DNA of 64,000 bases from Lachnospiraceae bacterium (GCA_024693135.1 JAILLN010000027.1:24519-88518); one strand, 5' to 3'. Numbered from the stretch's first letter, positions 44,300-52,945 are shown. Numbers and translations are program-made. Notes: generated by a model not told the origin, from the letters alone.

Positions 44300-44321
44300 G
44301 GAGGATTGAATCGGTATTATC

Positions 44322-45608
44322 TTAGATCGCGGCAAAGGCAGTCTCCAGCGCATCGATCAGATCCTGCACATTCTCTGTGCCGATGGAAAGGCGGATCGTA
44401 TTGGGCCTGATCCCCTGATCTAAGAGCTCTTCTTCGGAAAGCTGTGAATGTGTGGTCGAGGCCGGATGGATCACCAGGCTCTTCACATCCGCCACATTGG
44501 CAAGCAGGGAGAATATCCCCAGATTGTCGATAAACTTCCAGGCTTCCTCCTTCCCGCCCTTGACCTCAAAGGTAAAGATGGAGGCGCCGCCATTCGGGAA
44601 ATACCTCTGATACAGCGCATGATCCGGATGCTCCGGAAGAGACGGATGATTGACCTTCTCTACCTTCGGATGAGCGTTCAGATACTCCACGATCTTCTTT
44701 GTATTCTCCGCATGCCTCTCAAGCCGCAGGGAAAGAGTCTCCACCCCCTGCAGGAGCAGAAAAGCATTGAAGGGAGAAATGGCCGCGCCGGTATCCCGGA
44801 GCAGGATGGCGCGGATGTATGTCACAAAAGCCGCCGGTCCTACTACGTCGTAGAAAGACACCCCGTGATAGCTGGGATTTGGCTCTGCGATGTTCGGATA
44901 TTTCCCGCTGGCCTTCCAGTTGAATTTCCCGGATTCCACGATGATGCCCCCCAAGGTCGTCCCGTGTCCGCCCAGGAACTTCGTCGCCGAATGGACTACG
45001 ACATCCGCACCGTGCTCGATGGGACGGATCAGGTAAGGAGTGCCGAAGGTATTGTCGATCACAAGCGGCAGCCCGTGCTTATGGGCGATCCCGGCGATGG
45101 CATCGATATCCGGGATGTCGCTGTTGGGATTCCCCAGGGTCTCGAGATAGATGGCTCTGGTATTATCCTTGATGGCGCCCTCCACCTCGGAGAGGTTGTG
45201 GGCATCCACAAAGGTGGTCTCGATCCCGTACTGCGGCAGGGTATGTGACAGGAGGTTGTAGGTACCTCCGTAGATCGTCTTCTGCGCTACGATGTGCCCG
45301 CCGTTTGCGGCCAGGGCCTCGATGGTATATGTGATGGCGGCCGCTCCGGAGGCCAGGGCCAGCGCCGCGCTTCCGCCTTCCAGTGCCGCGACTCTCTTTT
45401 CCAATACATCCTGGGTTGAATTGGTCAGCCTGCCGTAGATATTGCCCGCATCCGCCAGCCCGAAGCGGTCAGCCGCATGCTTGCTGTTGCGGAATACGTA
45501 GGATGTCGTCTGATAGATCGGGACAGCCCGTGCATCGGTCGCCGGATCCGCCTGTTCCTGCCCTACGTGAAGCTGTAATGTTTCAAATCTGAATTTCTTC
45601 TCTGCCAT
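44322..45608 (-). CDS. metY: O-acetylhomoserine sulfhydrylase / aminocarboxypropyltransferase
   Basis: PLP enzyme making homocysteine from O-acetylhomoserine and sulphide (and possibly cysteine from O-acetylserine). The 428-residue protein carries SATKFLGGHGTTLGG with the PLP lysine, GRLTNSTQDVLEKRVAALEGG near residue 66, and the C-terminal RLSIGTENVQDLIDAL of the Cys/Met metabolism family. The start at 45608 is chosen because AGGTGATC precedes it and the family N-terminus follows; the ATG at 45692 is upstream of the likely leader. A palindrome upstream (45705-45725) may bind a regulator such as the adjacent Rrf2 protein. Confidence 0.95.
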   Translation of the reverse strand: MAEKKFRFETLQLHVGQEQADPATDARAVPIYQTTSYVFRNSKHAADRFGLADAGNIYGRLTNSTQDVLEKRVAALEGGSAALALASGAAAITYTIEALAANGGHIVAQKTIYGGTYNLLSHTLPQYGIETTFVDAHNLSEVEGAIKDNTRAIYLETLGNPNSDIPDIDAIAGIAHKHGLPLVIDNTFGTPYLIRPIEHGADVVVHSATKFLGGHGTTLGGIIVESGKFNWKASGKYPNIAEPNPSYHGVSFYDVVGPAAFVTYIRAILLRDTGAAISPFNAFLLLQGVETLSLRLERHAENTKKIVEYLNAHPKVEKVNHPSLPEHPDHALYQRYFPNGGASIFTFEVKGGKEEAWKFIDNLGIFSLLANVADVKSLVIHPASTTHSQLSEEELLDQGIRPNTIRLSIGTENVQDLIDALETAFAAI

Positions 45609-45704
45609 AATGATCACCTCTCCCTTTCTTTCGCTCGGTTTTTTAAGATGCTGATATTGTGGCACGAAAAGACGGTTCCGTCCAATATCCATTTTTAATT
45701 ATCC

Positions 45705-45725
45705 GCTATAGGAATCAGCTATAGC
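45705..45725. promoter_or_regulatory. Inverted repeat upstream of metY, candidate operator
   Basis: GCTATAG (45705-45711), 7 bases, CTATAGC (45719-45725), a perfect pair. The CTATAG half resembles the CCTATAA/ATAGG halves found at the Rrf2 gene promoter. It lies about 100 bases before the metY ATG. Confidence 0.4.
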
Positions 45726-45765
45726 CAGATTTGCGCGGTGGGAGTCCTTTTGCTTCCCACATAGA

Positions 45766-45794
45766 TTGATCGACCGGTCAGGATGAATTATAAT
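45766..45794 (+). promoter_or_regulatory. Sigma-A promoter of the PfkB gene
   Basis: TTGATC (45766-45771), 17-base spacer, perfect TATAAT (45789-45794). The -10 overlaps the in-frame ATG at 45793, which rules out that ATG as the start and places transcription near 45801. Confidence 0.8.
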
Positions 45795-45816
45795 GGCAAA
45801 AAAAGGCGGTATGATC

Positions 45817-46725
45817 ATGAAGAAGGGACTTTTCATCGGCTCGGCCTGCATAGATGTGGTCATCTATCTGCACCGGCTGCCGAAAACAGAAGAAGATATT
45901 CACCCCATCCGGCAGGTCATGAGCCTTGGAGGCTGCGCCTGTAATGCGGCCAGCGCCGCCAGGCTCATCACCGGCAATGTCGTATTTGCCGGTGCCGTAG
46001 GGCGCGGGGTCTTTGGGGAGCTGGCAGAAAAGCTCCTCCGGGAAAGGGGCCTTGCGGTCAATATCCGGGCGGAAGAAGAAAATGGCTGCTGCTATTGCTT
46101 TGTGGAGGATGGAGGCGAAAGGACTTTTCTTTCCGTCCACGGAGCCGAATATACATTCCAAAGGGAATGGATGCGCACCCTGGATCGGGAAAGCTTCGAT
46201 TATGTCTATGTCTCCGGCCTTGAGGTAGAGGAGCCTACGGGAGATGCATTGATCGATTATCTTTTTGAATATCCCGGCCGCAAGGTCTTTTACTGCCCGG
46301 GACCCAGGGGCACGAGCCTGAAGGAAAAGAATGAACGCATCCTTTCCCTGTCTCCCATCCTGCACCTGAACCAAAACGAGGCTGTCCGGCTTGCCGAATC
46401 CCTATCCGCCGGAAAATGCAGCGGCTATGAGGAGGCCGCGGACATCCTTTACTCTGTCACCCATGAGCGGGTGGTCGTGACGCTGGGAGATCAGGGCGCT
46501 TACTGCCGGGAAAGCGATGCGGGCTATGCCATCCCCGCCGTAAAAACGAAGGTGGTCAATACCATCGGTGCCGGCGATACCCATGCGGGCACGCTGATCG
46601 GCTGCCTGATCAAAGGCATGGATTGGAAGAAAAGCCTGGAGACCGCAAATCAAATGGCGGCCCTTGTCGTAGGCCGCGAAGAGCCGGTCCCCCCGGAGGA
46701 GCCGTTTTTTGACCCGGAGGCCTAA
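45817..46725 (+). CDS. PfkB-family sugar or nucleoside kinase
   Basis: ATP-dependent small-molecule kinase. The 302-residue protein has the ribokinase-type start LFIGSACIDVVIYLHRLPK, MSLGGCACNAASAARLI, and the catalytic NTIGAGDTHAGTLIG motif with the base aspartate. The substrate cannot be predicted from neighbours. The start at 45817 is chosen because a perfect promoter overlaps the earlier in-frame ATG at 45793, and AAGGCGG lies 7 bases before 45817. It is monocistronic, ending against the converging second Y-family polymerase gene. Confidence 0.9.
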   Translation: MKKGLFIGSACIDVVIYLHRLPKTEEDIHPIRQVMSLGGCACNAASAARLITGNVVFAGAVGRGVFGELAEKLLRERGLAVNIRAEEENGCCYCFVEDGGERTFLSVHGAEYTFQREWMRTLDRESFDYVYVSGLEVEEPTGDALIDYLFEYPGRKVFYCPGPRGTSLKEKNERILSLSPILHLNQNEAVRLAESLSAGKCSGYEEAADILYSVTHERVVVTLGDQGAYCRESDAGYAIPAVKTKVVNTIGAGDTHAGTLIGCLIKGMDWKKSLETANQMAALVVGREEPVPPEEPFFDPEA

Positions 46726-46768
46726 AGCCTTACCTGTATAAAGCCCTCCATCCCCGCCGGATCCTTCC

Positions 46769-48037
46769 CTATGTGCCACTATGGTGTCCCCCGATCTGAT
46801 GGCTGCGGATCTTCGTGGTGGCGCCATCCAAATAGCTGATCCCCCTAAGGACCGCATCCTTTCCAAACCGATCCTTGATCTCGATCACCGCCTTCTGTAC
46901 GGCCCGGTCTTTTTCAAGCATCTCCCTATCGGAAAAGAGCGAAAGCTGGACATACTCCTCGGGAACTACCTGATTGCAGGTAATGGAAAGCCGCCGGATG
47001 GGAAGCTTCCTGTCCGTGATCCTCTCAAAAAGCCCTGCGGCTTCCGGCATGATGACCCGCGGCGCATTCGTGGCATCATCAAAGCGCTTTGTCCCCCTGG
47101 CGGCGCTTTGATCTACGCTCATGGAATATCCGACATACAGGGTGATGGAAGACGTGATAAGCCCCAGGTCGATCAGGTCAAGGCAGAGCAGGTCGGCCAT
47201 CTCCTTGACGACCAGCCCGGCCTCCTCAAAATCATAATCCCTCATGAGCATCTGGCCGTTTGTAAGGCTGTGAAACCTTGGGGCATAGGCCTTGATATCC
47301 CGTATGGTCGTAGGCTCCCTGCCCCAGGCATGGTCGATCAGGATCTCCGCATTGATGCCATAGGTCCGGTACAGGCTGTCCACATCTGCCCTGGCGATGT
47401 CCTCCATGGTCAGGATCCCCTTCCGCTCCAGGCTTGCCGCCGTACCCCTCCCGATCATCCAGAAATCCGTGAGCGGCCTGTGGTCCCAGAGGATCTGCCT
47501 GTATCCTGCCTCATCAAGCTCCCCGATGAAATCCGGGGAATGCTTGGAGAGGATATCCAGGGCGACCTTCGTCAGATAGAGATTCGTGCCGATCCCGCAG
47601 GTGGCCCGGATGCCCAGGGTCTCTAAAATATCCTCCATGACCAGAAGGCCGAGCTCCCTGGGGCTTCGGCGGTAGAGGGAGAAGTATTCCGTGATGTCAA
47701 TGAAGGATTCATCAATGGAGTAGACATGGATGTCATCCTTGGAAAAGTATTTCAGATAGACCCCGTATATCTCCGCAGAATAGTCAATATATTTCTGCAT
47801 CCTGGGCACGGCGCAGATATAATCGATGTTTTTGGGGATCTCCTGGATGCGGCACCGGTTCCTTACGCCCAGAGCCTTCAGGGCGGGAGAAACGGCAAGG
47901 CAGATGGTATTCTTTGACCGCTCCGGATCGGCCACCACCAGCCTGGCCGTCATGGGATCCAGCCCGCGCTCCACCGCCTCCACGCTGGCATAAAAAGACT
48001 TCAGGTCTATGCAGATGTAGCTCCGGTTCTTATCCAC
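46769..48037 (-). CDS. Y-family DNA polymerase (DinB/UmuC-like), copy 2, LexA-controlled
   Basis: Translesion polymerase. Taking the GTG start at 48037 gives 422 residues opening with YICIDLKSFYASVEAVERG; the earlier in-frame ATGs (48088, 48133) lie upstream of or within the promoter and cannot be used by this transcript. AGGGG lies 8 bases before the GTG. Catalytic YSIDESFIDITEY is intact, and QLSLF in the C-terminal part is a beta-clamp-binding motif. A perfect LexA box sits between promoter and start, so this copy is the damage-inducible one. It is closer to UmuC than to Pol IV in layout, as judged by the C-terminal domain. Confidence 0.92.
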   Translation of the reverse strand: MDKNRSYICIDLKSFYASVEAVERGLDPMTARLVVADPERSKNTICLAVSPALKALGVRNRCRIQEIPKNIDYICAVPRMQKYIDYSAEIYGVYLKYFSKDDIHVYSIDESFIDITEYFSLYRRSPRELGLLVMEDILETLGIRATCGIGTNLYLTKVALDILSKHSPDFIGELDEAGYRQILWDHRPLTDFWMIGRGTAASLERKGILTMEDIARADVDSLYRTYGINAEILIDHAWGREPTTIRDIKAYAPRFHSLTNGQMLMRDYDFEEAGLVVKEMADLLCLDLIDLGLITSSITLYVGYSMSVDQSAARGTKRFDDATNAPRVIMPEAAGLFERITDRKLPIRRLSITCNQVVPEEYVQLSLFSDREMLEKDRAVQKAVIEIKDRFGKDAVLRGISYLDGATTKIRSHQIGGHHSGT

Positions 48038-48058
48038 CTCAAGCACCCCTATGCTAAT

Positions 48059-48112
48059 CGAACTGATGTTCGTTTTGGCAGATATCATACCATTTTCTTC
48101 ATGGATTGTCCA
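48059..48112 (-). promoter_or_regulatory. LexA-controlled sigma-A promoter of the second Y-family polymerase
   Basis: Minus strand: TGGACA (48107-48112), 17-base spacer, TATGAT (48084-48089). The start of transcription should be near 48077. CGAACTGATGTTCG (48059-48072), a perfect match to the Gram-positive LexA consensus, sits just downstream of it. Confidence 0.88.
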
Positions 48113-48150
48113 GCCAAAGCCTTTCGGCTGCATATGGGTGCATGCTCCGG

Positions 48151-48780
48151 TCAGAATCCCAGATTTTCGTTTACCAGGATCACATGGATCCTTCCTTCAT
48201 GCTTGGAAAACCTTGTGGTCAGGAACTGGCAGCAGATGGTATCCGGGCTCTTGCAGTCCATGCAGGAGCCGGTCTTTGCACATGGCGTGGAAAGGGAAAA
48301 CCTCTGGGCATTGATGGGCGCCGCCACATTCCTGGCCCGCTTCATGGCTCCGTCCAGATCACCGCAGATCTTGTTCATTCCCACGATGAAGATGACCTTC
48401 TTCGGTCCATAGGCAATGGCAGATACCCGGTTGGCATTGCCGTCGATATTGACCAGCACGCCATCCTCCGTCATGGCATTGACGCTTGCAAGATACACAT
48501 CCGCATCATATGCCCGGAGCATGGCCGCCCTCTGATCCTCCGCCTCATACCGGTCGATGAAGTGGTAATCCCCATTTTTCAGCGCATCCACCAGCCCGAT
48601 CTCCTTGGCGCTCATACAGCCTCCCATGGTCACGGTGCTTCCCTCATCAATGAGCCTCAGGGCAGTCTCCAGGGCTTCCTTTCCGTCCTTTGCGTAATAT
48701 CCAGACATATTCCTGTCTTTCAGGGCCCGTATCACCTTTTCCGCCAGCAGCTCGTTTCTCTTCCTGATGTTCTCGTCCAT
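48151..48780 (-). CDS. LUD domain protein (lactate-utilisation LutC-like)
   Basis: 209 residues with the LUD (DUF162) fold: MGGCMSAKEIGLVDAL, YLASVNAMTEDGVLVNIDG and GPKKVIFIVGMNKICGD, and a C-terminal cysteine-rich SLSTPCAKTGSCMDCKSPD that may bind Fe-S or metal. LutC/YkgG members take part in lactate oxidation with LutA and LutB, but neither is encoded here, so this is a stand-alone member whose partner and substrate are unknown. AAAGGAGGAG precedes the ATG. Two copies of the dispersed repeat lie directly upstream. Confidence 0.85.
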   Translation of the reverse strand: MDENIRKRNELLAEKVIRALKDRNMSGYYAKDGKEALETALRLIDEGSTVTMGGCMSAKEIGLVDALKNGDYHFIDRYEAEDQRAAMLRAYDADVYLASVNAMTEDGVLVNIDGNANRVSAIAYGPKKVIFIVGMNKICGDLDGAMKRARNVAAPINAQRFSLSTPCAKTGSCMDCKSPDTICCQFLTTRFSKHEGRIHVILVNENLGF

Positions 48781-48797
48781 TTGTCTCCTCCTTTAAG

Positions 48798-48834
48798 CGC
48801 ATGTTTATATCTGACTTACACCGGCCAAAATACG
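48798..48834. repeat. Dispersed intergenic repeat, copy B
   Basis: Minus strand: TTGGCCGGTGTAAGTCAGAT followed by ATAAACATGCG, ending 5 bases before the AAAGGAGG ribosome binding site of the LUD gene. Confidence 0.7.
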
Positions 48835-48864
48835 GCCGCCAACGGGTTCCAGCTCCTTAATAAA

Positions 48865-48901
48865 CGCATATTTATATCTGACTTACCCCGGTCGGACGCG
48901 G
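48865..48901. repeat. Dispersed intergenic repeat, copy C
   Basis: Minus strand: GTCCGACCGGGGTAAGTCAG followed by ATATAAATATGCG, then an AAGGAG-like segment with no gene start. Together with copy B it forms a 67-base tandem pair between DUF308 and LUD genes. Confidence 0.65.
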
Positions 48902-48947
48902 ATGCCTGATGTTTTCCTTCAGCCGGATAGGATCTGCGGCCTTTTCT

Positions 48948-49484
48948 TTATTTGATCAAAATGAATGTGGTTCTTCTAAATGCGCCTGCGATCCGCATGA
49001 GCGATGAATACAGCAATCCGATACTGTATATGATCAAAGCCGTATGTACCTGCCGGATGAAGACCAGGCAGCAAAAGGCCAGCAGGAAGTTGACGATCCC
49101 ATGGCTGAATTTCATCTTCCAGGGGCCGGAAACCGTCCTTCTGGCCTCCATGGCCCGCAGCACCTCCACCACGCCGGAAAAAGCGTGGATCGCGATCAGA
49201 TATAAAAGGATATAGATATGGGGCACATCCGATAGGGAGCCGGTAAGCAGGGCAAAATCAAGGATAATGACTCCCTCCACCAGGATCATCTTGCCCCCTG
49301 CCATGTGCCTGGCCATGAAAAAATAAAAGACGATCTCCCGGATCCCCCGGATGGTAAGCCCGAGGGTCAGGACCGCGATAATAAAAACATAGGCTTCATC
49401 GGTGGGATAGGCAATAAAAAGGATCGCGGCCAGAAGCGTCAGGGAACCGAATATAGCATTTCTTATTCTTTGCAATAAAGTCAT
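48948..49484 (-). CDS. DUF308/HdeD-like membrane protein
   Basis: 178 residues with six hydrophobic helices arranged in the DUF308/HdeD manner (FGSLTLLAAILFIAYP, IIAVLTLGLTIRGIREIVFY, LLYLIAIHAFSGVVEVL). HdeD-type proteins are linked to acid or envelope stress, but this is only a family association. The start at 49484 is chosen because it overlaps the DUF6765 gene stop as ATGA; translation of the two is probably coupled. Confidence 0.75.
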   Translation of the reverse strand: MTLLQRIRNAIFGSLTLLAAILFIAYPTDEAYVFIIAVLTLGLTIRGIREIVFYFFMARHMAGGKMILVEGVIILDFALLTGSLSDVPHIYILLYLIAIHAFSGVVEVLRAMEARRTVSGPWKMKFSHGIVNFLLAFCCLVFIRQVHTALIIYSIGLLYSSLMRIAGAFRRTTFILIK

Positions 49485-50605
49485 CCCCGGGCTCCCTTCC
49501 ACAGGCCTGCCAGCGTCCCCTTCACATTCCCGGCCAGCCTGTTTCCGCTCCTGCGGATCTCACTGATCACCATGCCCTTGTGTGCCACTGCGCCATGGGC
49601 GAATTTCCCGATAAAGGTTTCGTCCTTTTCTTTTTTGGGGCTTTTCACATATTCATCAAAATACTTGTCGATCACAAAGTCCTCCACCGCCTGCCCGGAC
49701 AGCTCTTCGCCAAAGGCCTTCCAATCGTCGCATGCAAGCAGCTGCCGCTTTTCCAGTATGCCCCTGATCCTGTCGAGCCACGGGCTGACGGCCTCCATGT
49801 CATAGACTCCGGTCTCAAAGGATTCCTTTTCCCCGCGGATATACTTCATGGAATAGATCATCTGGGTGAAGGCCTTCAGGTAATCCGCCGGATTGTCCTT
49901 AATGATCTCCCCGTATTCCCCCCATGCAGGAAGATACCGGTATCTTGCAAAGCTGTAATCCGGAAAATGGCCGGCCCTTCCATGGCCGAGGTTCATGATC
50001 GAATGCTCATTATTCTGGTACAGGGTATTGGTATAGATCCCCTTGTCCAGATCATCGGGAGCTGAGGTCTTGTGTCTGAACTGCACCGGCCTCTCTTTAA
50101 ACCCGTCTCCCTCGTAAAGCAGCTCGTAGAATACAAAATTTGTATTATTGATCACAAGGGAAGGCGTGCCTGCAAAATTGGCATGAGCCCAGGTATCGGC
50201 CAAAACATGCATGGCAATGCCCACAGACTGCAGCGGCCTGTCCTTTGCCAGCTCCACGGTTTTTTTTACCAGATCTCCGTTTGGGCCGCAGATCAGCCGG
50301 TACTTTTCCCGGTAAAGCCTGCAGCATTTCTTTTTTTCTGCCAGCAGATCCCTCGGCAGGAAATGGAAAGCAGACCAGATCCTGGTTATGTCCTGCAGCC
50401 CCACAGGATCCGTCCTGGCATCCATAAGCTCCAGCTGCAGCTGGGTCGTCGCGGCTTCCGAAGGTCCTTTGATCTTCGCTAATAACGTCCTTGAGCATTG
50501 ATCCACAAACTGTGCGCTGTATGCGATATCCAGGCTTTCCTCATGGGAATAGCCTGCGATGAAGGCCGCACAATATGTAGCATAATAATGAAAATCTTCC
50601 TGCAT
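49481..50605 (-). CDS. DUF6765-family protein
   Basis: 374 residues. The start FHYYATYCAAFIAGYSHEES and the motif MHVLADTWAHANFAG (with possible metal-binding His and Asp) match what I recall of the DUF6765 family, whose function is unknown; a zinc-dependent hydrolase-type helical fold is a possibility. No signal peptide or membrane helix is visible. GGAGAAGG precedes the ATG. It is coupled by a 4-base overlap to the DUF308-like membrane protein, suggesting that the two act together at or near the membrane. Confidence 0.65.
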   Translation of the reverse strand: MQEDFHYYATYCAAFIAGYSHEESLDIAYSAQFVDQCSRTLLAKIKGPSEAATTQLQLELMDARTDPVGLQDITRIWSAFHFLPRDLLAEKKKCCRLYREKYRLICGPNGDLVKKTVELAKDRPLQSVGIAMHVLADTWAHANFAGTPSLVINNTNFVFYELLYEGDGFKERPVQFRHKTSAPDDLDKGIYTNTLYQNNEHSIMNLGHGRAGHFPDYSFARYRYLPAWGEYGEIIKDNPADYLKAFTQMIYSMKYIRGEKESFETGVYDMEAVSPWLDRIRGILEKRQLLACDDWKAFGEELSGQAVEDFVIDKYFDEYVKSPKKEKDETFIGKFAHGAVAHKGMVISEIRRSGNRLAGNVKGTLAGLWKGARG

Positions 50606-50684
50606 GATCCAACCTTCTCCGGCTTTGTCCTATCCATCTTCTGTCCCGCCAAAGGATGCCGTCCCGAAGCCCCCATCCTTTCTT

Positions 50685-52133
50685 TTAAGACTTCATGGCT
50701 GTCTTTCTTTCATACATTGCCTTATCCGCCTTTTTGAATACATCTTCCACGGTCTTGTCCACATTCTTGTCAAACTTATGATATCCGATGGCGGCTGAGA
50801 CCTGCTCCCAGGGCTAGAGCGTACTGTCCTTCTGTGCCTGCTCCAGGCGCTTTTCAAATTCATCGATCAGGGCATCCACATTCCGGTAATCCTTAAACCT
50901 CAGCACTATGGCAAACTCGTCTCCGCCGATACGGAATACCGGGGAATGCTCAAAAACCTCACAGACCACCGTGCAGAGCCTTTTGATGGAAATATCCCCC
51001 TTTTCATGCCCGTAGTATCATTCGTCTTCTTTAAGCCGTTGAGGTCGACTATGGCAAGGCCGAACTCCTCAAAGCCGTCTGCCATATCTGCCCTCAGCTT
51101 TTTCGCTTCATAATCATAGGCCGTCTTATTCCGCACTCCCGTCAGCGCATCCTTGACGGCCAGCGCCTGCATGGCATCGGCCTTTGCCTCCGATTTCTTC
51201 AGCGCGACCTTTGTGTCGACCAATGTATCGATATTTGAATTCATGTCCGCTTCCATCTGTTTCATGGAAGCAAGCAGCTGGGCGATCTCGTCATGGGTTC
51301 CGATCTGCAGCTTTTCAAAGGCATGATGCACCACATCGTTATTTTCCGCGCAATAATTTCTGGCGGTATCCGAAAGCATTTTCACCGGCTTGATGACATT
51401 TGTACTGACATACCATAAGGAGACCGCTAAAAGCAGGATCGTCAGGAGGATCATCACCAGGGTGGTAGTAACGACATAGCCCCGTTCCTTTGCCCGGATG
51501 TCATTCATGGAAACATCCACGCACAGATGGACAACAAACTTCCCGTTATGCTTGACCGGAAAAGCGGCCGTGACCAGCCAGCCGTATACATCCTCATCGG
51601 TTATGGTTGCCGGTATGGGCGCATCATCCTCATCCGGCCATATGCCTTCCGCGAAGGAATCCACCACGCCGGGAGGGCAGGCTTCCTCCCCGTAGGCACC
51701 ATCCGCCACATAAATGGCATTCCCGGCATTGGTCTGGTAATTCATGAGATAAATGCAATCCACCTTGAAGATATCCTGATATAGCCGGAGCTGATCCCTG
51801 ACTCTTTGGAATACCTCGAGATCTTCAATTCCCTCATAATGAGACATGTATTCATTCCATGCATCCGATCCCCATTCTGTACTGGGCACCACGGTATCCA
51901 GGCCATAATAGATATCCATGACCGTATCGGTAAGCGAAAGGACATCCTCCGGATCCAGGTCGCCGGCTACGGCCTCTGCGATCTGTTCTGCCTTATCCTT
52001 ATACTCTTTGTCAATGATATCCGCCGCGATCCGGTTCACCGAGAGTACCGCCAGCCATCCGCTGATCAGGCATACAAAGACAACGCCCACGGTCATTTTT
52101 TACTTTAAGCGAGATAAACCGGTCTTTGTTCAT
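50685..52133 (-). pseudogene. Broken membrane-bound diguanylate cyclase gene
   Basis: Reading it as one gene gives start MNKDRFISLKVK (ATG 52131-52133 after GGGAG), a transmembrane helix, an extracytoplasmic sensor domain (about 190 residues), a second helix, a HAMP-like coiled linker and a GGDEF domain with intact RIGGDEFAIVL. Three lesions interrupt it: a one-base frameshift at the T6 run 52096-52101, a second one-base frameshift near 51013-51018 (between KKTND and YGHEKGD), and a TAG at 50814-50816 in the C-terminal part. The intact sensor region alone could be translated (50906-52096), but no active cyclase can be made. Sequencing errors in all three places would be needed to restore it. 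Confidence 0.85.
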
Positions 52134-52186
52134 GTTTTCTCCCAACCTTCCTATCATCTGCGATTCCCATATCCCCGAATAGATTG

Positions 52187-52214
52187 ATTATACCGCATTG
52201 AGAGTCAAGTGGAA
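52187..52214 (-). promoter_or_regulatory. Former promoter of the diguanylate cyclase gene
   Basis: Minus strand: TTCCAC (52209-52214), 16-base spacer, perfect TATAAT (52187-52192), about 53 bases before the ATG. Confidence 0.45.
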
Positions 52215-52235
52215 AGACTCCGCTGATCCTGCCGT

Positions 52236-52856
52236 CTAGGACTTTTCAAAAACCATGTCCTTCAGCGCATACGGCAGCAGCTCCTCCGGCCTGGAATCCG
52301 GACTGATCCATTCATCCACCCGCTCCTCCGGAAGGATGAGGGGCATCCTGTCATGGATCCGGGCAAGCTCCTGCGGAGGCGCACAGGTAAGGATGGTAAA
52401 TACCGGCCAGTCGCCCTCAAAGCGGTACAGTCCGCAAAGATAGGCCATGGTGGAGCCGGCCGGCTGGATGCTATATCGATTGCCGGTCTTTACCTTCCCG
52501 TCCGGACTCCGGAAATGTTCCCATTCATAGTAAAAGGAAGCAGGCACCACGCACCGGTGGGAAGCCCATGCCTCCCGGAAGGTCGGCTTCCCGGAGGCCG
52601 TTTCTGTCCTTGCATTGACGAGGGGGCCGCTGCTTCCCTTCAGCGTAAATCCCCATTTCATCGGAAATACCGACCTGTTTTTGCTCCTTCCCGGGGCGAT
52701 CACGGCAGCCACATCCGTAGGCCTTACGTCGCCGGAGGTGACCAGGGGCTTGGAAAGCTTTACCATAAATCTCTCTGCAAGGGAGGATCTTTCCGCAACC
52801 GAAACGATGCGCTGGATCCCCTCATCATCTTTTTCGATGCAAAACCGGTAGCACAT
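52236..52856 (-). CDS. SRAP-domain protein (YedK/HMCES-type abasic-site shield)
   Basis: Forms a covalent thiazolidine link to abasic sites in single-stranded DNA, protecting them during replication. From the start at 52856 the protein is 206 residues, and Cys2 (MCYRF), the essential nucleophile, is exposed after methionine removal; the ATG at 52871 would bury it. FYYEW (catalytic Glu), NARTET and HDRMPLIL (catalytic His) are all present. It is divergent from a YolD-like gene over a shared LexA box, in accord with the 'SOS response associated' name of the family. Confidence 0.95.
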   Translation of the reverse strand: MCYRFCIEKDDEGIQRIVSVAERSSLAERFMVKLSKPLVTSGDVRPTDVAAVIAPGRSKNRSVFPMKWGFTLKGSSGPLVNARTETASGKPTFREAWASHRCVVPASFYYEWEHFRSPDGKVKTGNRYSIQPAGSTMAYLCGLYRFEGDWPVFTILTCAPPQELARIHDRMPLILPEERVDEWISPDSRPEELLPYALKDMVFEKS

Positions 52857-52897
52857 AACCCCTCCCTTCAAGGCCGGACTCTACGCCAGCCATACTG

Positions 52898-52945
52898 TAG
52901 ACAAAGGATCTTTCCCATGGTAATATAAATCCGAACATATGTTTG
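52898..52945 (+). promoter_or_regulatory. LexA-controlled promoter of the YolD-like gene
   Basis: TAGACA (52898-52903), 17-base spacer, TAATAT (52921-52926). CGAACATATGTTTG (52932-52945) matches the LexA consensus except for one base and overlaps the expected transcription start. On the opposite strand it lies 76 bases before the SRAP ATG, so it may control both genes. Confidence 0.75.

Noticed and set aside
45793..45816. Upstream ATG (45793) of the PfkB gene
   Set aside because: A TATAAT element at 45789-45794 overlaps it, so the transcript begins downstream.
50906..52096. Treating the sensor part of the diguanylate cyclase as an intact 396-residue gene
   Set aside because: The frame ends in unrelated residues just before the GGDEF motif, and the motif continues in another frame; the whole is a pseudogene.
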